From assembly GCF_014268755.2 (NCBI RefSeq), contig NZ_CP077093.1, forward strand, positions 5,973,501 to 6,037,500: a stretch of 64,000 nucleotides of DNA, given 5' to 3'. Made by a program: the position numbers and the translations under genes. This DNA comes from Pseudomonas vanderleydeniana (lineage in GTDB: Bacteria > Pseudomonadota > Gammaproteobacteria > Pseudomonadales > Pseudomonadaceae). Every line of letters begins with the position of its first letter. Position 1 is the stretch's first letter. The notes beneath the pieces were generated by a model. That model made no database searches. It was not told where the DNA came from and worked only from the letters and a program-made list of their open reading frames with translations. This document shows, piece by piece, positions 38,493-47,388 of this stretch.

Positions 38493-38514
38493 TTCCAGCG
38501 CCAGCCTTTGCGGC

Positions 38515-39153
38515 TCAGGCCGAACGGCGCTGCTCGAGCATCAGCCGCACGGCCAGGCCGCCCAGCACAAAGCCCATGAAATAGCGTTGCACCGCCAGCC
38601 AGCGCGGGTTGTGCATGAACCAGCTGGCCAGGCCACCGGCAAACAGCGCGATCAGCAGGTTGACGGTGAAGCTCACGCTGATCTGGGTCACGCCGAGAAT
38701 CAGGCTCTGGGCGAACACCGAGCCGTGCTCCGGGGTGATGAACTGCGGAAACACCGAGAGGTAGAACACCGCGATCTTCGGGTTCAGGGCGCTGGTGAGA
38801 AACCCCATGGTCATCAACCGCGCGGACGAATCCGGCGGCAACTGCCGTGGTTCGAACGGCGAGCGGGCGCCCGGCTTGAGTGCCTGCCAGGCCAGCCACA
38901 GCAGGTACAGGGCACCGGCCCACTTGAGCACCTCATAGGCCAGCGGCACGGCCATGAACACCGCGGTCAGCCCCAGCGCGGCGGCGAACAGGTGGATGAA
39001 GAAACCGCCCACCACCCCCAGCAGCGACACCACCCCGGCCTTCGGCCCCTGGCAGATCGAACGGGAGATCAGGTAGATCATGTTCGGTCCTGGCGTCAGG
39101 ACCATCAACAGCGAGGCAGCAGCGAAGATCAGCAAGTCTTGCAAGGGAATCAT
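38515..39153 (-). CDS. LysE/RhtB family amino acid exporter
   Basis: 212 aa with about five or six membrane helices. LMVLTPGPNMIYLISRSICQG and GVVGGFFIHLFAAALGL are hallmark segments of the family, and NPKIAVFYLSVFPQFI is the third. Exports an amino acid or homologue; substrate not evident. It is next to a Nudix gene on the same strand with a 23-base gap. Confidence 0.88.
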   Translation of the reverse strand: MIPLQDLLIFAAASLLMVLTPGPNMIYLISRSICQGPKAGVVSLLGVVGGFFIHLFAAALGLTAVFMAVPLAYEVLKWAGALYLLWLAWQALKPGARSPFEPRQLPPDSSARLMTMGFLTSALNPKIAVFYLSVFPQFITPEHGSVFAQSLILGVTQISVSFTVNLLIALFAGGLASWFMHNPRWLAVQRYFMGFVLGGLAVRLMLEQRRSA

Positions 39154-39176
39154 GGACAGTCCTTGTACGGTTTCGA

Positions 39177-39605
39177 TCAGGCGGTAGGCTCAAGCGAAGC
39201 ACGATAGAACGGCAGGATCAGGTCACGTGTCAATGGCGCCAGGCACAAGCCTGCGGTGCTGGCCGGATCAATCCACACCACCTCCTCGATCTCGGCGGCG
39301 GGCTCGACCGTCTCGGCGATCTGCAACTGGAACAGCTCGGCCTGCACCTCGAATCCCGGCTCGTTGGCCGCAGGAGCGGAAAACTGGCCGAGATAGCGGG
39401 CGGCACCGGGATCGACCCGCACCCCCAACTCTTCCTCAAGCTCGCGAACCAGGGCCTGGGCTGGCTGCTCATGCGGCTCGATCTTGCCGCCCGGCTGCAT
39501 GAACGCCTGGGTACCGCGCTTGCGTACCAGCAGGGTACGGCCATCGGGGCCGATCAGCAGGGCTGCGGCAATACGAATTATCTTGGTGGCAACAGAAACA
39601 CTCAT
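39177..39605 (-). CDS. Nudix hydrolase
   Basis: 142 aa with a clear Nudix box GGKIEPHEQPAQALVRELEEELG (the G-x5-E-x7-REUXEEXGU pattern) near residues 39-61. It hydrolyses a nucleoside diphosphate linked to something else; substrate unknown. Probably transcribed with the LysE exporter gene. Confidence 0.9.
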   Translation of the reverse strand: MSVSVATKIIRIAAALLIGPDGRTLLVRKRGTQAFMQPGGKIEPHEQPAQALVRELEEELGVRVDPGAARYLGQFSAPAANEPGFEVQAELFQLQIAETVEPAAEIEEVVWIDPASTAGLCLAPLTRDLILPFYRASLEPTA

Positions 39606-39695
39606 GGCGTCGACGCGATCCCGGCAAAAGGCGGCAGGATCACACCAGTCGAGGTGACTGGCAAGCCCACCGAAGGCAGGCTTGCCAAGCTGGAC

Positions 39696-41048
39696 TCAAG
39701 TGGCCTGCTCCAGCGGCGAGACTTCCTCGGGCACCTTGACGAACACGCTGTACTTTGCGCCTTCCATGGCTTCGAAACCGATCAGTTTCTCCACCAGGGC
39801 GGCACTCAGTACCTTGCCGGCATTGAGCAGCAGCATGCCGTTGTCGGCATTGAGGTTGCGCGCCAGGACCATGCCGGCCTCCAGTTCGCGAGTCCCCAGG
39901 GCCTTCACCCTCGGGTCGCCGGTGGTGACATCGCTCAGGTGCTCGGCGCAGACCCGGATGAATTCTTCCACCAGGTCGGGATCGTAGAGACGCCCGGCAT
40001 ACTTGCGAATGAACAGCAGCGCCTCGTCGCTGTTCAATCGCCGTTCGAGAATCAGCCCATGCTGCAGCTCGACGAAATCGACCGCCAGTTTCAGAACCCG
40101 CGAACCCAGAGGAATCGCCTCGCCCTTGAGATGATCGGGAAAACCGCTGCCGTCCCAACGCTCCTGATGATGCAGGATCAGCCGGGCCGCGTCCTGCATC
40201 GGCTCCAGCGTCATCAGCAACGACTCGCTCTGCTTGGGATAACCGCGATAGCGCTCGCGCTCGGTATGGTGCAACTGGTCGGCCGGTGCGCCCATCATGC
40301 CGTCGGTCCAGCCCATCTTGCCGATATTGTGCAAGGCCGCGGCCATGGCCAGGTTGCGGCTATCGGTCTCGTCCGACTGCGTGGCCTTGCACCACGCTCG
40401 CACCAGGTCGATGACCGCCCGGTTGGTCTGCTTGTCCTTGGGCAGGCGCCACTCGACCATCCGCGAAAACACTTCGGCGGTCACCGCGTAGCTGCGCTTG
40501 AGTTCCTCATAGGCCAGATCGAGCATGTCGGCGGTCTGCTGGACCTCGCTGGTACGCGCCAGCACGCGTTTTTCCAGGGTCGCATTGAGCTGCTGCAATT
40601 GCTGGTTCTGCTCCCGGGCCAGCACCTGCAGGCGCTGGCGTTCGCGCTCGGAATGCTGGAAGGCCAGCGCCTGGCGCACCGTCAGCGTCAGTTCCTCGTC
40701 GTTCCAGGGCTTGCTGAGATAGCGATAGATCCGCCCTTCGTTGATGGCCTTGGTGATCATGTCGAGATCGGCATAACCGGTCAGCAGAATCCGCAGGGTC
40801 GAGGGATACAGGTCATGGATGCGCGCCAGCAGGGTCGCACCATCCATGTTCGGCATGCGCGCATCGCTGATGACCAGGTCGACGGGCTGGGCGGCCATGA
40901 TTTCCAGCGCCCGCGCCCCGCTGTCGGCCAGCACCAGCTCATAGGGCTGGCTACGCAGCAGGCGCCGCAGACTGTTGAGAATCGACTCTTCGTCGTCGAC
41001 CAGCAGGATACGGGGCCTGGTCGCGGAACCGGCGACGGATTCATCCAT
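39696..41048 (-). CDS. Response regulator with degenerate HD-GYP domain
   Basis: 450 aa from MDESVAG (GAGG at the right distance). REC domain with ILLVDDEES and Asp in LVISDARMPNMDG, Lys in YLSKPW, a coiled coil, then an HD-GYP-type region. Where active c-di-GMP phosphodiesterases have HDxGK, this has ALHNIGKMGW (Asn for the metal Asp), and the GYP loop is HHQERWDGSGFP. It may therefore bind c-di-GMP rather than hydrolyse it. Divergent from the next operon, with which it likely works. Confidence 0.82.
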   Translation of the reverse strand: MDESVAGSATRPRILLVDDEESILNSLRRLLRSQPYELVLADSGARALEIMAAQPVDLVISDARMPNMDGATLLARIHDLYPSTLRILLTGYADLDMITKAINEGRIYRYLSKPWNDEELTLTVRQALAFQHSERERQRLQVLAREQNQQLQQLNATLEKRVLARTSEVQQTADMLDLAYEELKRSYAVTAEVFSRMVEWRLPKDKQTNRAVIDLVRAWCKATQSDETDSRNLAMAAALHNIGKMGWTDGMMGAPADQLHHTERERYRGYPKQSESLLMTLEPMQDAARLILHHQERWDGSGFPDHLKGEAIPLGSRVLKLAVDFVELQHGLILERRLNSDEALLFIRKYAGRLYDPDLVEEFIRVCAEHLSDVTTGDPRVKALGTRELEAGMVLARNLNADNGMLLLNAGKVLSAALVEKLIGFEAMEGAKYSVFVKVPEEVSPLEQAT

Positions 41049-41277
41049 GGAACACCTCATGTCGTCGTAGGGCTATCGATTGCGGGAGATTCCTGCCTGC
41101 CTCTAAGGGTAGATGCTTTTCGCCAGCCCAGGACTCGAACCGTGCAGCTTCACCGGCACAGAGGCCAAAGTGCATCTATGCTTCAAGCAGTCGAGCGCGC
41201 ATTCGCTGTGTAGCCTGAGAAAAGGACCTCTTTAGTATGCGTTCAGTGCCTTCAAAACGACTGAGCGGGGTGTCACC

Positions 41278-43152
41278 GTGAACGCCCCGGCTGGTGCCGC
41301 CAACCGGCGAATCCTGATCATTGACGACACGGCCTCGATTCATCAGGACTACCGCAAGATCCTCGGCCCGGAGCCGGACGAGGAGCCGGCCCTGGACTCG
41401 ACCGAAACCCTGTTGTTCGGCGTCAACCGCCCCCAGCGCCAGGTCTTCGAGCTGGACTCGGCCTACCAGGGGCAGGACGGCCTGGAACTGGTGCGCCTGG
41501 CTCTGGCCACCGAACGCCCCTACGCCATGGCCTTCATCGACATGCGCATGCCGCCGGGCTGGGATGGCCTGGAAACCATCGAACAACTATGGAAGGTCGA
41601 TCCGAACCTGCAGATCGCCCTCTGTACCGCCTATTCGGACTACTCCTGGGAATCGATGGTCGACCGCCTGGCCTTCGGCGACCAGTTGCTGATCCTGAAG
41701 AAGCCCTTCGACAGCCTGGAAATCCGCCAGATGGCCAGTGCCCTGACATGGAAATGGCAGTTGGCCCAGGACATGGCCACACGCATGGCCGAACTGGAAC
41801 GCACCGTGGAGGAACGTGTCCGGGAACTGTTGCATGTCTCGCGCCTGCTGCAGTTCGACGTTCTCACCGAACTGCCCAACAGCACCCTGCTGGTCGATCG
41901 GCTCAGCCAGGCGATCGCCCTGGCCAAGCGACATGGCGAACAAACGGCAGTCATGTTCATCGGCCTGGATCGCTTCAAGCGCATCAACAATGCGCTGGGC
42001 CACCCCGTCGGCGATGACATGCTCAAGCATGTGGCACGCAGCCTGATCGGCGCGCTGCGCCAGTCGGATTCGGTATTCCGTTACGGCTCCGACGAGTTTG
42101 TTCTGGTGCTGCCCGATATCGCCCACCCACATCAGACCAACGGCATTGCACAGAAGGTTCTGAATGCCGTGCACACCCCGCTGGAAGTGGCCGGACACGC
42201 GTTGCGGGTCACCGCGAGCATGGGCATCAGCCTCTACCCCGGCGACGGCGAAGACGCACTGGGCCTGGTCAAGAAGGCCGAGACGGCCATGCGCAACATC
42301 AAGGAACAGGGCCCGGGCCACTTCGGTTTCTTCGTCGAGGACATGAATCTGCGCGCGCGCCGGCAGCAGTCCATCGAGTCGGGAATTCGCCTGGCGCTGG
42401 AGCGTGACGAATTCGTGCTGCACTACCAACCCAAGCTGGGCTTAAAGGATGGCACGGTGGTCGGTGCGGAAGCGCTGATTCGCTGGCTGCACCCGGAGCG
42501 CGGCTGGATTTTCCCCAGTGACTTCATTCCCGTGGCCGAGGACAGCGGACTGATCGTGCCGCTGAGCCGCTGGGTGGTGCAGCAGGCCTGCCGTCAGGCC
42601 AAGGCCTGGCAGGAGCAGGGATTGGGCAACCTGATCATGTCGGTGAATGTCTCGGCCATCGATTTCCGCCAACGCGACTACCTCGACGGGATCCGCCAGG
42701 TACTGGAGGAAACCGGGCTCGACCCGCACTGCCTGGAACTGGAAATCACCGAAAGTATCCTGATGCAGAACATCGACGCGACGATCGACGTGCTGCACGC
42801 GCTCAAGGCCCTGGGCATCCGCCTGGCGATCGACGACTTCGGTACCGGTTATTCCAGCCTCAGCTACCTGCGCCGCTTTCCCGTCGATGTGTTGAAAATC
42901 GACCAGTCGTTCATACGCAACCTCGGGGGTGATCAGAATGACGCGGCACTGGTCAGTGCGATCATCAGCCTGGGGCGGAACCTGAACCTGAACACCATTG
43001 CCGAAGGCGTCGAAACCCGTGAGCAACTGGAGTTTCTCAGGGCCCACGCCTGTGCGGAGGTGCAGGGCTACTACTTCAGCAAGGCCGTCGAAGCCAACGC
43101 GTTCGTCAGCTTGCTGCAGGCCTGGCGGGAAAAAGCGCCGGTGCAGGATTGA
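41278..43152 (+). CDS. REC-GGDEF-EAL response regulator (c-di-GMP phosphodiesterase-like)
   Basis: 624 aa from GTG. REC domain (LIIDDTASIHQDYRKIL, Asp in AFIDMRMP, Lys in ILKKPFD), GGDEF-type domain with signature GSDEF instead of GGDEF, so probably not a cyclase, and an EAL domain with GAEALIRW, LEITES, DDFGTGYSSLSYL and EGVETREQ intact. So it most likely degrades c-di-GMP under phosphorylation control. The REC is closely related to that of the last gene of this operon, and both may be targets of the same kinase (inference). Confidence 0.9.
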   Translation: MNAPAGAANRRILIIDDTASIHQDYRKILGPEPDEEPALDSTETLLFGVNRPQRQVFELDSAYQGQDGLELVRLALATERPYAMAFIDMRMPPGWDGLETIEQLWKVDPNLQIALCTAYSDYSWESMVDRLAFGDQLLILKKPFDSLEIRQMASALTWKWQLAQDMATRMAELERTVEERVRELLHVSRLLQFDVLTELPNSTLLVDRLSQAIALAKRHGEQTAVMFIGLDRFKRINNALGHPVGDDMLKHVARSLIGALRQSDSVFRYGSDEFVLVLPDIAHPHQTNGIAQKVLNAVHTPLEVAGHALRVTASMGISLYPGDGEDALGLVKKAETAMRNIKEQGPGHFGFFVEDMNLRARRQQSIESGIRLALERDEFVLHYQPKLGLKDGTVVGAEALIRWLHPERGWIFPSDFIPVAEDSGLIVPLSRWVVQQACRQAKAWQEQGLGNLIMSVNVSAIDFRQRDYLDGIRQVLEETGLDPHCLELEITESILMQNIDATIDVLHALKALGIRLAIDDFGTGYSSLSYLRRFPVDVLKIDQSFIRNLGGDQNDAALVSAIISLGRNLNLNTIAEGVETREQLEFLRAHACAEVQGYYFSKAVEANAFVSLLQAWREKAPVQD

Positions 43153-43189
43153 ACGCTCCCTCGTCCGTCTACAGTCTGGGAAACCTGCA

Positions 43190-44149
43190 ATGTCATTTCG
43201 CCAATTGCTTGTGCTGCTAGTACTGGTCAGCGCCTGGAGCCAGTCCACAGAGGCGGCGCCACTGGACGAACCGCTCAAGCCCCTGCCGGACATCCCCGAA
43301 CTGGACCCGCGCCAGGTCGAGCTGGGCCGTCAGCTGTTCAACGAAAAACGCCTGTCGGTCAACAACAGCCTGTCCTGTGCCAGCTGCCACCAACTGGACA
43401 AGGGCGGGGCCGACGACAAGCCGTTGTCCATCGGTTTCCATGGCGAGACAGTCGCCGTCAACACGCCCACCGTGTTCAACGCGGCGCTGAACTTCAAGCA
43501 GTTCTGGAATGGCCGGGCCGACAGCCTGGAAGACCAGGTCGGCGAAGTGCTGCAAAGCCCCATCGAAATGGGCAACAACTGGTCGAATATCATCGACACC
43601 CTGGTCAAGGACCCGGCCTACAAGGCGGCCTTCAGCGCGGCCTACCGCGACGGCGTGAGCGCGGCCAACGTGCGCGGCGCCCTGGCCACCTACGAACGCA
43701 CGTTACTGACACCCAACTCACGTTTCGACCAGTACCTCAAGGGCAACACCGACATCCTCACCCTCGACGAAAAATACGGCTACCAGCGCTTCAAGGACTA
43801 CGGCTGCATCGCCTGCCACCAGGGCGTGAACATCGGCGGCAACATGTTCCAGAAGTTCGGTGTGATGGGCGACTATTTCAAGGCCCGTGGCAATCCCACC
43901 GCAGCCGACGACGGGCGCTTTATGGTCACCGGGGACGAGGATGATCGGCATGTCTTCAAGGTTCCCAGCCTGCGCAACGTCGCCCTTACCGCGCCCTACT
44001 TCCATGACGGCTCGGCCAAGACCCTCGAGGACGCGGTCGACGTGATGTTCACCTATCAGTTGGGGCGTATTCCCTCGGTCGAAGACAAGCGCCTGATCGT
44101 GCTGTTTCTCAAGACCTTGACCGGTGAACGGGGAGGCAAGCCGCTATGA
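43190..44149 (+). CDS. Di-haem cytochrome c peroxidase, periplasmic
   Basis: 319 aa. The signal peptide (LLVLLVLVSAWSQSTEA) gives export, and two CxxCH haem sites (SCASCHQL and GCIACHQG) with the intervening CCP-type sequence place it in the bacterial cytochrome c peroxidase/MauG family. It reduces H2O2 with electrons from c-type cytochromes in the periplasm. It sits between a c-di-GMP regulator and a membrane kinase and overlaps the kinase start by four bases, an odd setting for this enzyme. A link to peroxide sensing is inference. Confidence 0.88.
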   Translation: MSFRQLLVLLVLVSAWSQSTEAAPLDEPLKPLPDIPELDPRQVELGRQLFNEKRLSVNNSLSCASCHQLDKGGADDKPLSIGFHGETVAVNTPTVFNAALNFKQFWNGRADSLEDQVGEVLQSPIEMGNNWSNIIDTLVKDPAYKAAFSAAYRDGVSAANVRGALATYERTLLTPNSRFDQYLKGNTDILTLDEKYGYQRFKDYGCIACHQGVNIGGNMFQKFGVMGDYFKARGNPTAADDGRFMVTGDEDDRHVFKVPSLRNVALTAPYFHDGSAKTLEDAVDVMFTYQLGRIPSVEDKRLIVLFLKTLTGERGGKPL

Positions 44150-45960
44150 AACCGTCCAGGCGCCTGCTGAACCGGATCCTGTTGCCGCTGCTGACCTCGG
44201 TGCTCGCTGCGGTGCTGGTATTCCTGTACATCATGTCACGCAGCGACCTGTCCGAGGAGTACGCCCAGGCCCGCGACCTGATTGGTCAGATCAAGCAGCT
44301 GGATGCACAGTGGGACACGGAAATCCTCAAGGCGAGGATCGCCGTGGCGCGCAACTATGACCCGCTGATCAGGCCACAGGGCGGCATTCATAGCCATTGG
44401 CAGTCCTTCCAGACACTGCCGGTCAGTCAGACGCAGGATACCGCCGAGGCCTGGAAGGATCGCCGCGCGACGCTGGCCCAGGCACTCAAAGAGAAGGATC
44501 GTCTGGTCGAACAGTTCAAGTCGCGCAACGCGGTACTGCGCAACTCGCTGGCCTTCCTGCCTACCGCCGAAGACGACATCCAGCGCCAGTTGAGTACGCT
44601 GGAGGATGTCGACAAACTGATGCTGCAATCGACCTCCAACGATATCTACGACCTGTTGCTCGGCACCCTCGAGTTCTCCCAGATCACCACCGACGACAGG
44701 GCTAACGAAATCCTGCTGGGCATCAACCAGTTGACAGTCGATCAGCAGCGCCTGCCCCCGGCCTTCAAGGCGTCGATAGATATCCTGCTCAACCACGTGC
44801 AACTGATCCTGCGCGAACAACCCAACGTCAACACCCTGCTCGACGAGATTGCCGCCATACCGGTGTCCGAAAGCCTTGACGCCATCACCGACCAACTGAA
44901 CCAGGACCAGCAGAGCGCCGAGCGGGTCAACCAGCAGTATCATCTGTATCTGCTGGTTTTCTCGGCGCTGATGGCGGTACTGCTGCTGTACCTGGCCAGT
45001 CGCCTGGCACGCAGCTACACGCAGATCAACCAGATGAACCGGGCCCTGCAAACCGCCAACGAGCACTTGGAGCAGCGGGTCGAGGAACGCACCCGCGAGC
45101 TGCGCGAGGCCCAGAGCGAACTGATGGAAACCGCCCGCCACGCCGGCATGGCCGAGATCGCCACCAACGTTCTGCACAACGTCGGCAACGTCCTCAACAG
45201 CGTGAACATCTCCGCCGACCTGGTCACACGCAAATTGCGCAACAGCAAGGCGCTTGGCCTGGGCAAGGCGGTCGGGCTGATGAACGAGCACCAGGACGAC
45301 CTCGGCGAATTCCTCACTCAGGACGCCAAGGGCAAGCTGTTGCCCGGCTACCTCAACCAGCTCGTCGAGGCCATCGCCGCCGAGCAACAGAACATGAGCG
45401 AGGAACTGGGGCAACTGAGCAAGAGCGTCGACCACATCAAGGAAATCGTCTCGACCCAGCAATCCTATGCGGGGGCTTCCAGTCTGGAGGAGGCGCTGCA
45501 CGTCGGCGACCTGCTCGAGGACGCCTTGCGCATGAACTCCGGCGCCCTGACCCGGCACAACGTCGTCGTGGTCCGTGACTATGGCGACGTCCCGCGGATC
45601 ATGGGCGACAAGCATCGTATCCTGCTGATCCTGATCAACCTCATCAGCAACGCCAAGCAGGCGATGTCCAGCCTGTCCGACCGTGCCCGGCAGATCACCC
45701 TGCAGGTACGGGTGGTCGACGGCAAGACCCTGCGCATCAGCGTCCAGGACGACGGCGAAGGCATCCTGCCGGAAAACATGACACGGATCTTTGCCCATGG
45801 TTTCACCACCCGCAAGGACGGTCACGGCTTCGGCCTGCACAGCTGCGCCCTGGCGGCGATGGAAATGAACGGACACCTGACTGCCCATAGCGACGGCCCC
45901 GGCAAGGGTGCCGTCTTCACGCTCGAACTGCCCTTGAAAACCGCCGTGGGGGTCACATGA
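44146..45960 (+). CDS. Membrane histidine kinase with DAHL-like sensor and unusual H-box
   Basis: 604 aa. Helix near 10-30 (RILLPLLTSVLAAVLVFLYI), a long helical extracytoplasmic domain to about 270 resembling the DAHL sensor, a second helix (LYLLVFSALMAVLLLYLA), a coiled coil, then HATPase boxes (DDGEGILPE, GFGLHSCAL). The His region reads NVLHNVGNVLNSVN, unlike HExxNPL. Probable phosphate donor to REC domains nearby. Overlaps both neighbours. Confidence 0.85.
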   Translation: MKPSRRLLNRILLPLLTSVLAAVLVFLYIMSRSDLSEEYAQARDLIGQIKQLDAQWDTEILKARIAVARNYDPLIRPQGGIHSHWQSFQTLPVSQTQDTAEAWKDRRATLAQALKEKDRLVEQFKSRNAVLRNSLAFLPTAEDDIQRQLSTLEDVDKLMLQSTSNDIYDLLLGTLEFSQITTDDRANEILLGINQLTVDQQRLPPAFKASIDILLNHVQLILREQPNVNTLLDEIAAIPVSESLDAITDQLNQDQQSAERVNQQYHLYLLVFSALMAVLLLYLASRLARSYTQINQMNRALQTANEHLEQRVEERTRELREAQSELMETARHAGMAEIATNVLHNVGNVLNSVNISADLVTRKLRNSKALGLGKAVGLMNEHQDDLGEFLTQDAKGKLLPGYLNQLVEAIAAEQQNMSEELGQLSKSVDHIKEIVSTQQSYAGASSLEEALHVGDLLEDALRMNSGALTRHNVVVVRDYGDVPRIMGDKHRILLILINLISNAKQAMSSLSDRARQITLQVRVVDGKTLRISVQDDGEGILPENMTRIFAHGFTTRKDGHGFGLHSCALAAMEMNGHLTAHSDGPGKGAVFTLELPLKTAVGVT

Positions 45961-47366
45961 CAACACAACCGAACCGCCGCATTCTGCTGGTGGACGATAC
46001 GCCATCGATCCACGATGACTTTCGCAAGATCCTGATGCCCGCTCGGGATGAAAGCCCGGACCTGGACCTGATGGAGGCGGAGCTGTTCGGCCAGGCCGAC
46101 AAAACCGCTGGCAACGAGCGTTTCGAACTGGACTCCGCCTATGCCGGAAAGGAAGGACTGGCCCTGGTCGAACAATCACTGGCCCAGCAGCGCCCCTATG
46201 CCCTGGCCTTCGTCGACATGCGCATGCCTTCGGGCTGGGACGGCGTCGAAACCATCAGGCACCTGTGGCAGGCCGACCCGCAACTGCAGATCGTGGTCTG
46301 CACCGCCTACACCGACTATTCCTGGGAAGACCTGCTGGAACGCCTGCACGGTCATGATCGGCTGCTGATCCTGAAGAAGCCCTTCGACAATATCGAGGTC
46401 CAGCAACTGGCCAATACGCTGACCAACAAATGGGACATGACCCTCCAGGCCAATCTGCAAATGCATCATCTCGAGGAACTGGTGAAACAGCGCACCCAGG
46501 CACTGACCCAGGCGAGCCTGGCCCTGCAGCACGAGATAGACGAGCGCAAGCAGCTCGAAAGCCAGCTGGTGCAATCGGAAAAGCTCGCTTCGCTGGGCCA
46601 ACTGGCCGCCGGCGTCGCCCATGAAATCAACAACCCCATCGGATTCATCGGCTCCAACCTGGGCACCCTCGACGGTTACTTCAACCAACTGCAGGAGATG
46701 CTCGACGCCTATCGCCGAGCCGAAGAAGGCATCGCGTCGCCCGAACTGCTCGGCGCGCTGCAGGCCCTGCGCGAGCGGATCGAGCTGGACTTTCTCAAGG
46801 ATGACATTCCATTGCTGATCAGGGAGTCGAAGGACGGCATCGCCCGGGTCGGGCAGATCGTCAAGGACCTGAAGAACTTCTCGCGGGTCGATTCGAACCA
46901 GGAGTGGCAGTGGAGCAATCTGCAGCAGGGCATCGACTCGACCCTGAACATCGTGGCCAACGAACTCAAGTACAAGGCCGACGTGGTCAGGGACTATGCC
47001 GGCTTGCCGGAAATCGAATGCCTGCCTTCGCAGATCAACCAGGTGATCATGAACCTGGTGGTCAACGCCGCCCAGGCCATGGGCCCGGAGCGCGGCACCA
47101 TCAGCCTGCGTGGAGGCAGCAGCGGCGAACGGGTCTGGCTGGAGGTGGAGGACAACGGCTCGGGCATGACGCCACAGACCCTGCAGAAGATTTTCGATCC
47201 GTTCTTCACCACCAAGCCGGTCGGCAAGGGCACCGGGCTCGGGCTGTCGCTGTCCTACGGCATCGTGCAGAAACATGCCGGGCAGATTTCGGTCAGCAGC
47301 GAACCGGGTGTGGGCACCACGTTCCGCATCGAGCTGCCGATCCGCCAGAACAGAACCGCCTCATGA
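45957..47366 (+). CDS. REC-histidine kinase hybrid
   Basis: 469 aa with no membrane helix. N-terminal REC ([17 protein letters not shown], Asp in FVDMRMPS, Lys in ILKKPFD), then HisKA ([13 protein letters not shown]) and HATPase ([19 protein letters not shown]). A cytosolic relay between REC and kinase is implied. Overlaps the upstream kinase gene by four bases. Confidence 0.88.
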   Translation: MTTQPNRRILLVDDTPSIHDDFRKILMPARDESPDLDLMEAELFGQADKTAGNERFELDSAYAGKEGLALVEQSLAQQRPYALAFVDMRMPSGWDGVETIRHLWQADPQLQIVVCTAYTDYSWEDLLERLHGHDRLLILKKPFDNIEVQQLANTLTNKWDMTLQANLQMHHLEELVKQRTQALTQASLALQHEIDERKQLESQLVQSEKLASLGQLAAGVAHEINNPIGFIGSNLGTLDGYFNQLQEMLDAYRRAEEGIASPELLGALQALRERIELDFLKDDIPLLIRESKDGIARVGQIVKDLKNFSRVDSNQEWQWSNLQQGIDSTLNIVANELKYKADVVRDYAGLPEIECLPSQINQVIMNLVVNAAQAMGPERGTISLRGGSSGERVWLEVEDNGSGMTPQTLQKIFDPFFTTKPVGKGTGLGLSLSYGIVQKHAGQISVSSEPGVGTTFRIELPIRQNRTAS

Positions 47367-47378
47367 TCGAGGCGGTTC
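47353..47378. terminator. Hairpin at the end of two convergent genes
   Basis: GAACCGCCTC/GAGGCGGTTC around a six-base loop overlaps the final codons of the REC-kinase gene. No T-run, so it may act as a weak or RNA-stabilising element. Confidence 0.5.
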
Positions 47379-47388
47379 GCGGCGCCCG

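Noticed and set aside
41120..41160. GGACTCGAACCGTGCAGC looks like the reverse T-arm of a tRNA
   Set aside because: The flanking bases do not form a five-pair T-stem and no acceptor, D- or anticodon-arm can be built nearby; chance resemblance in an intergenic region.
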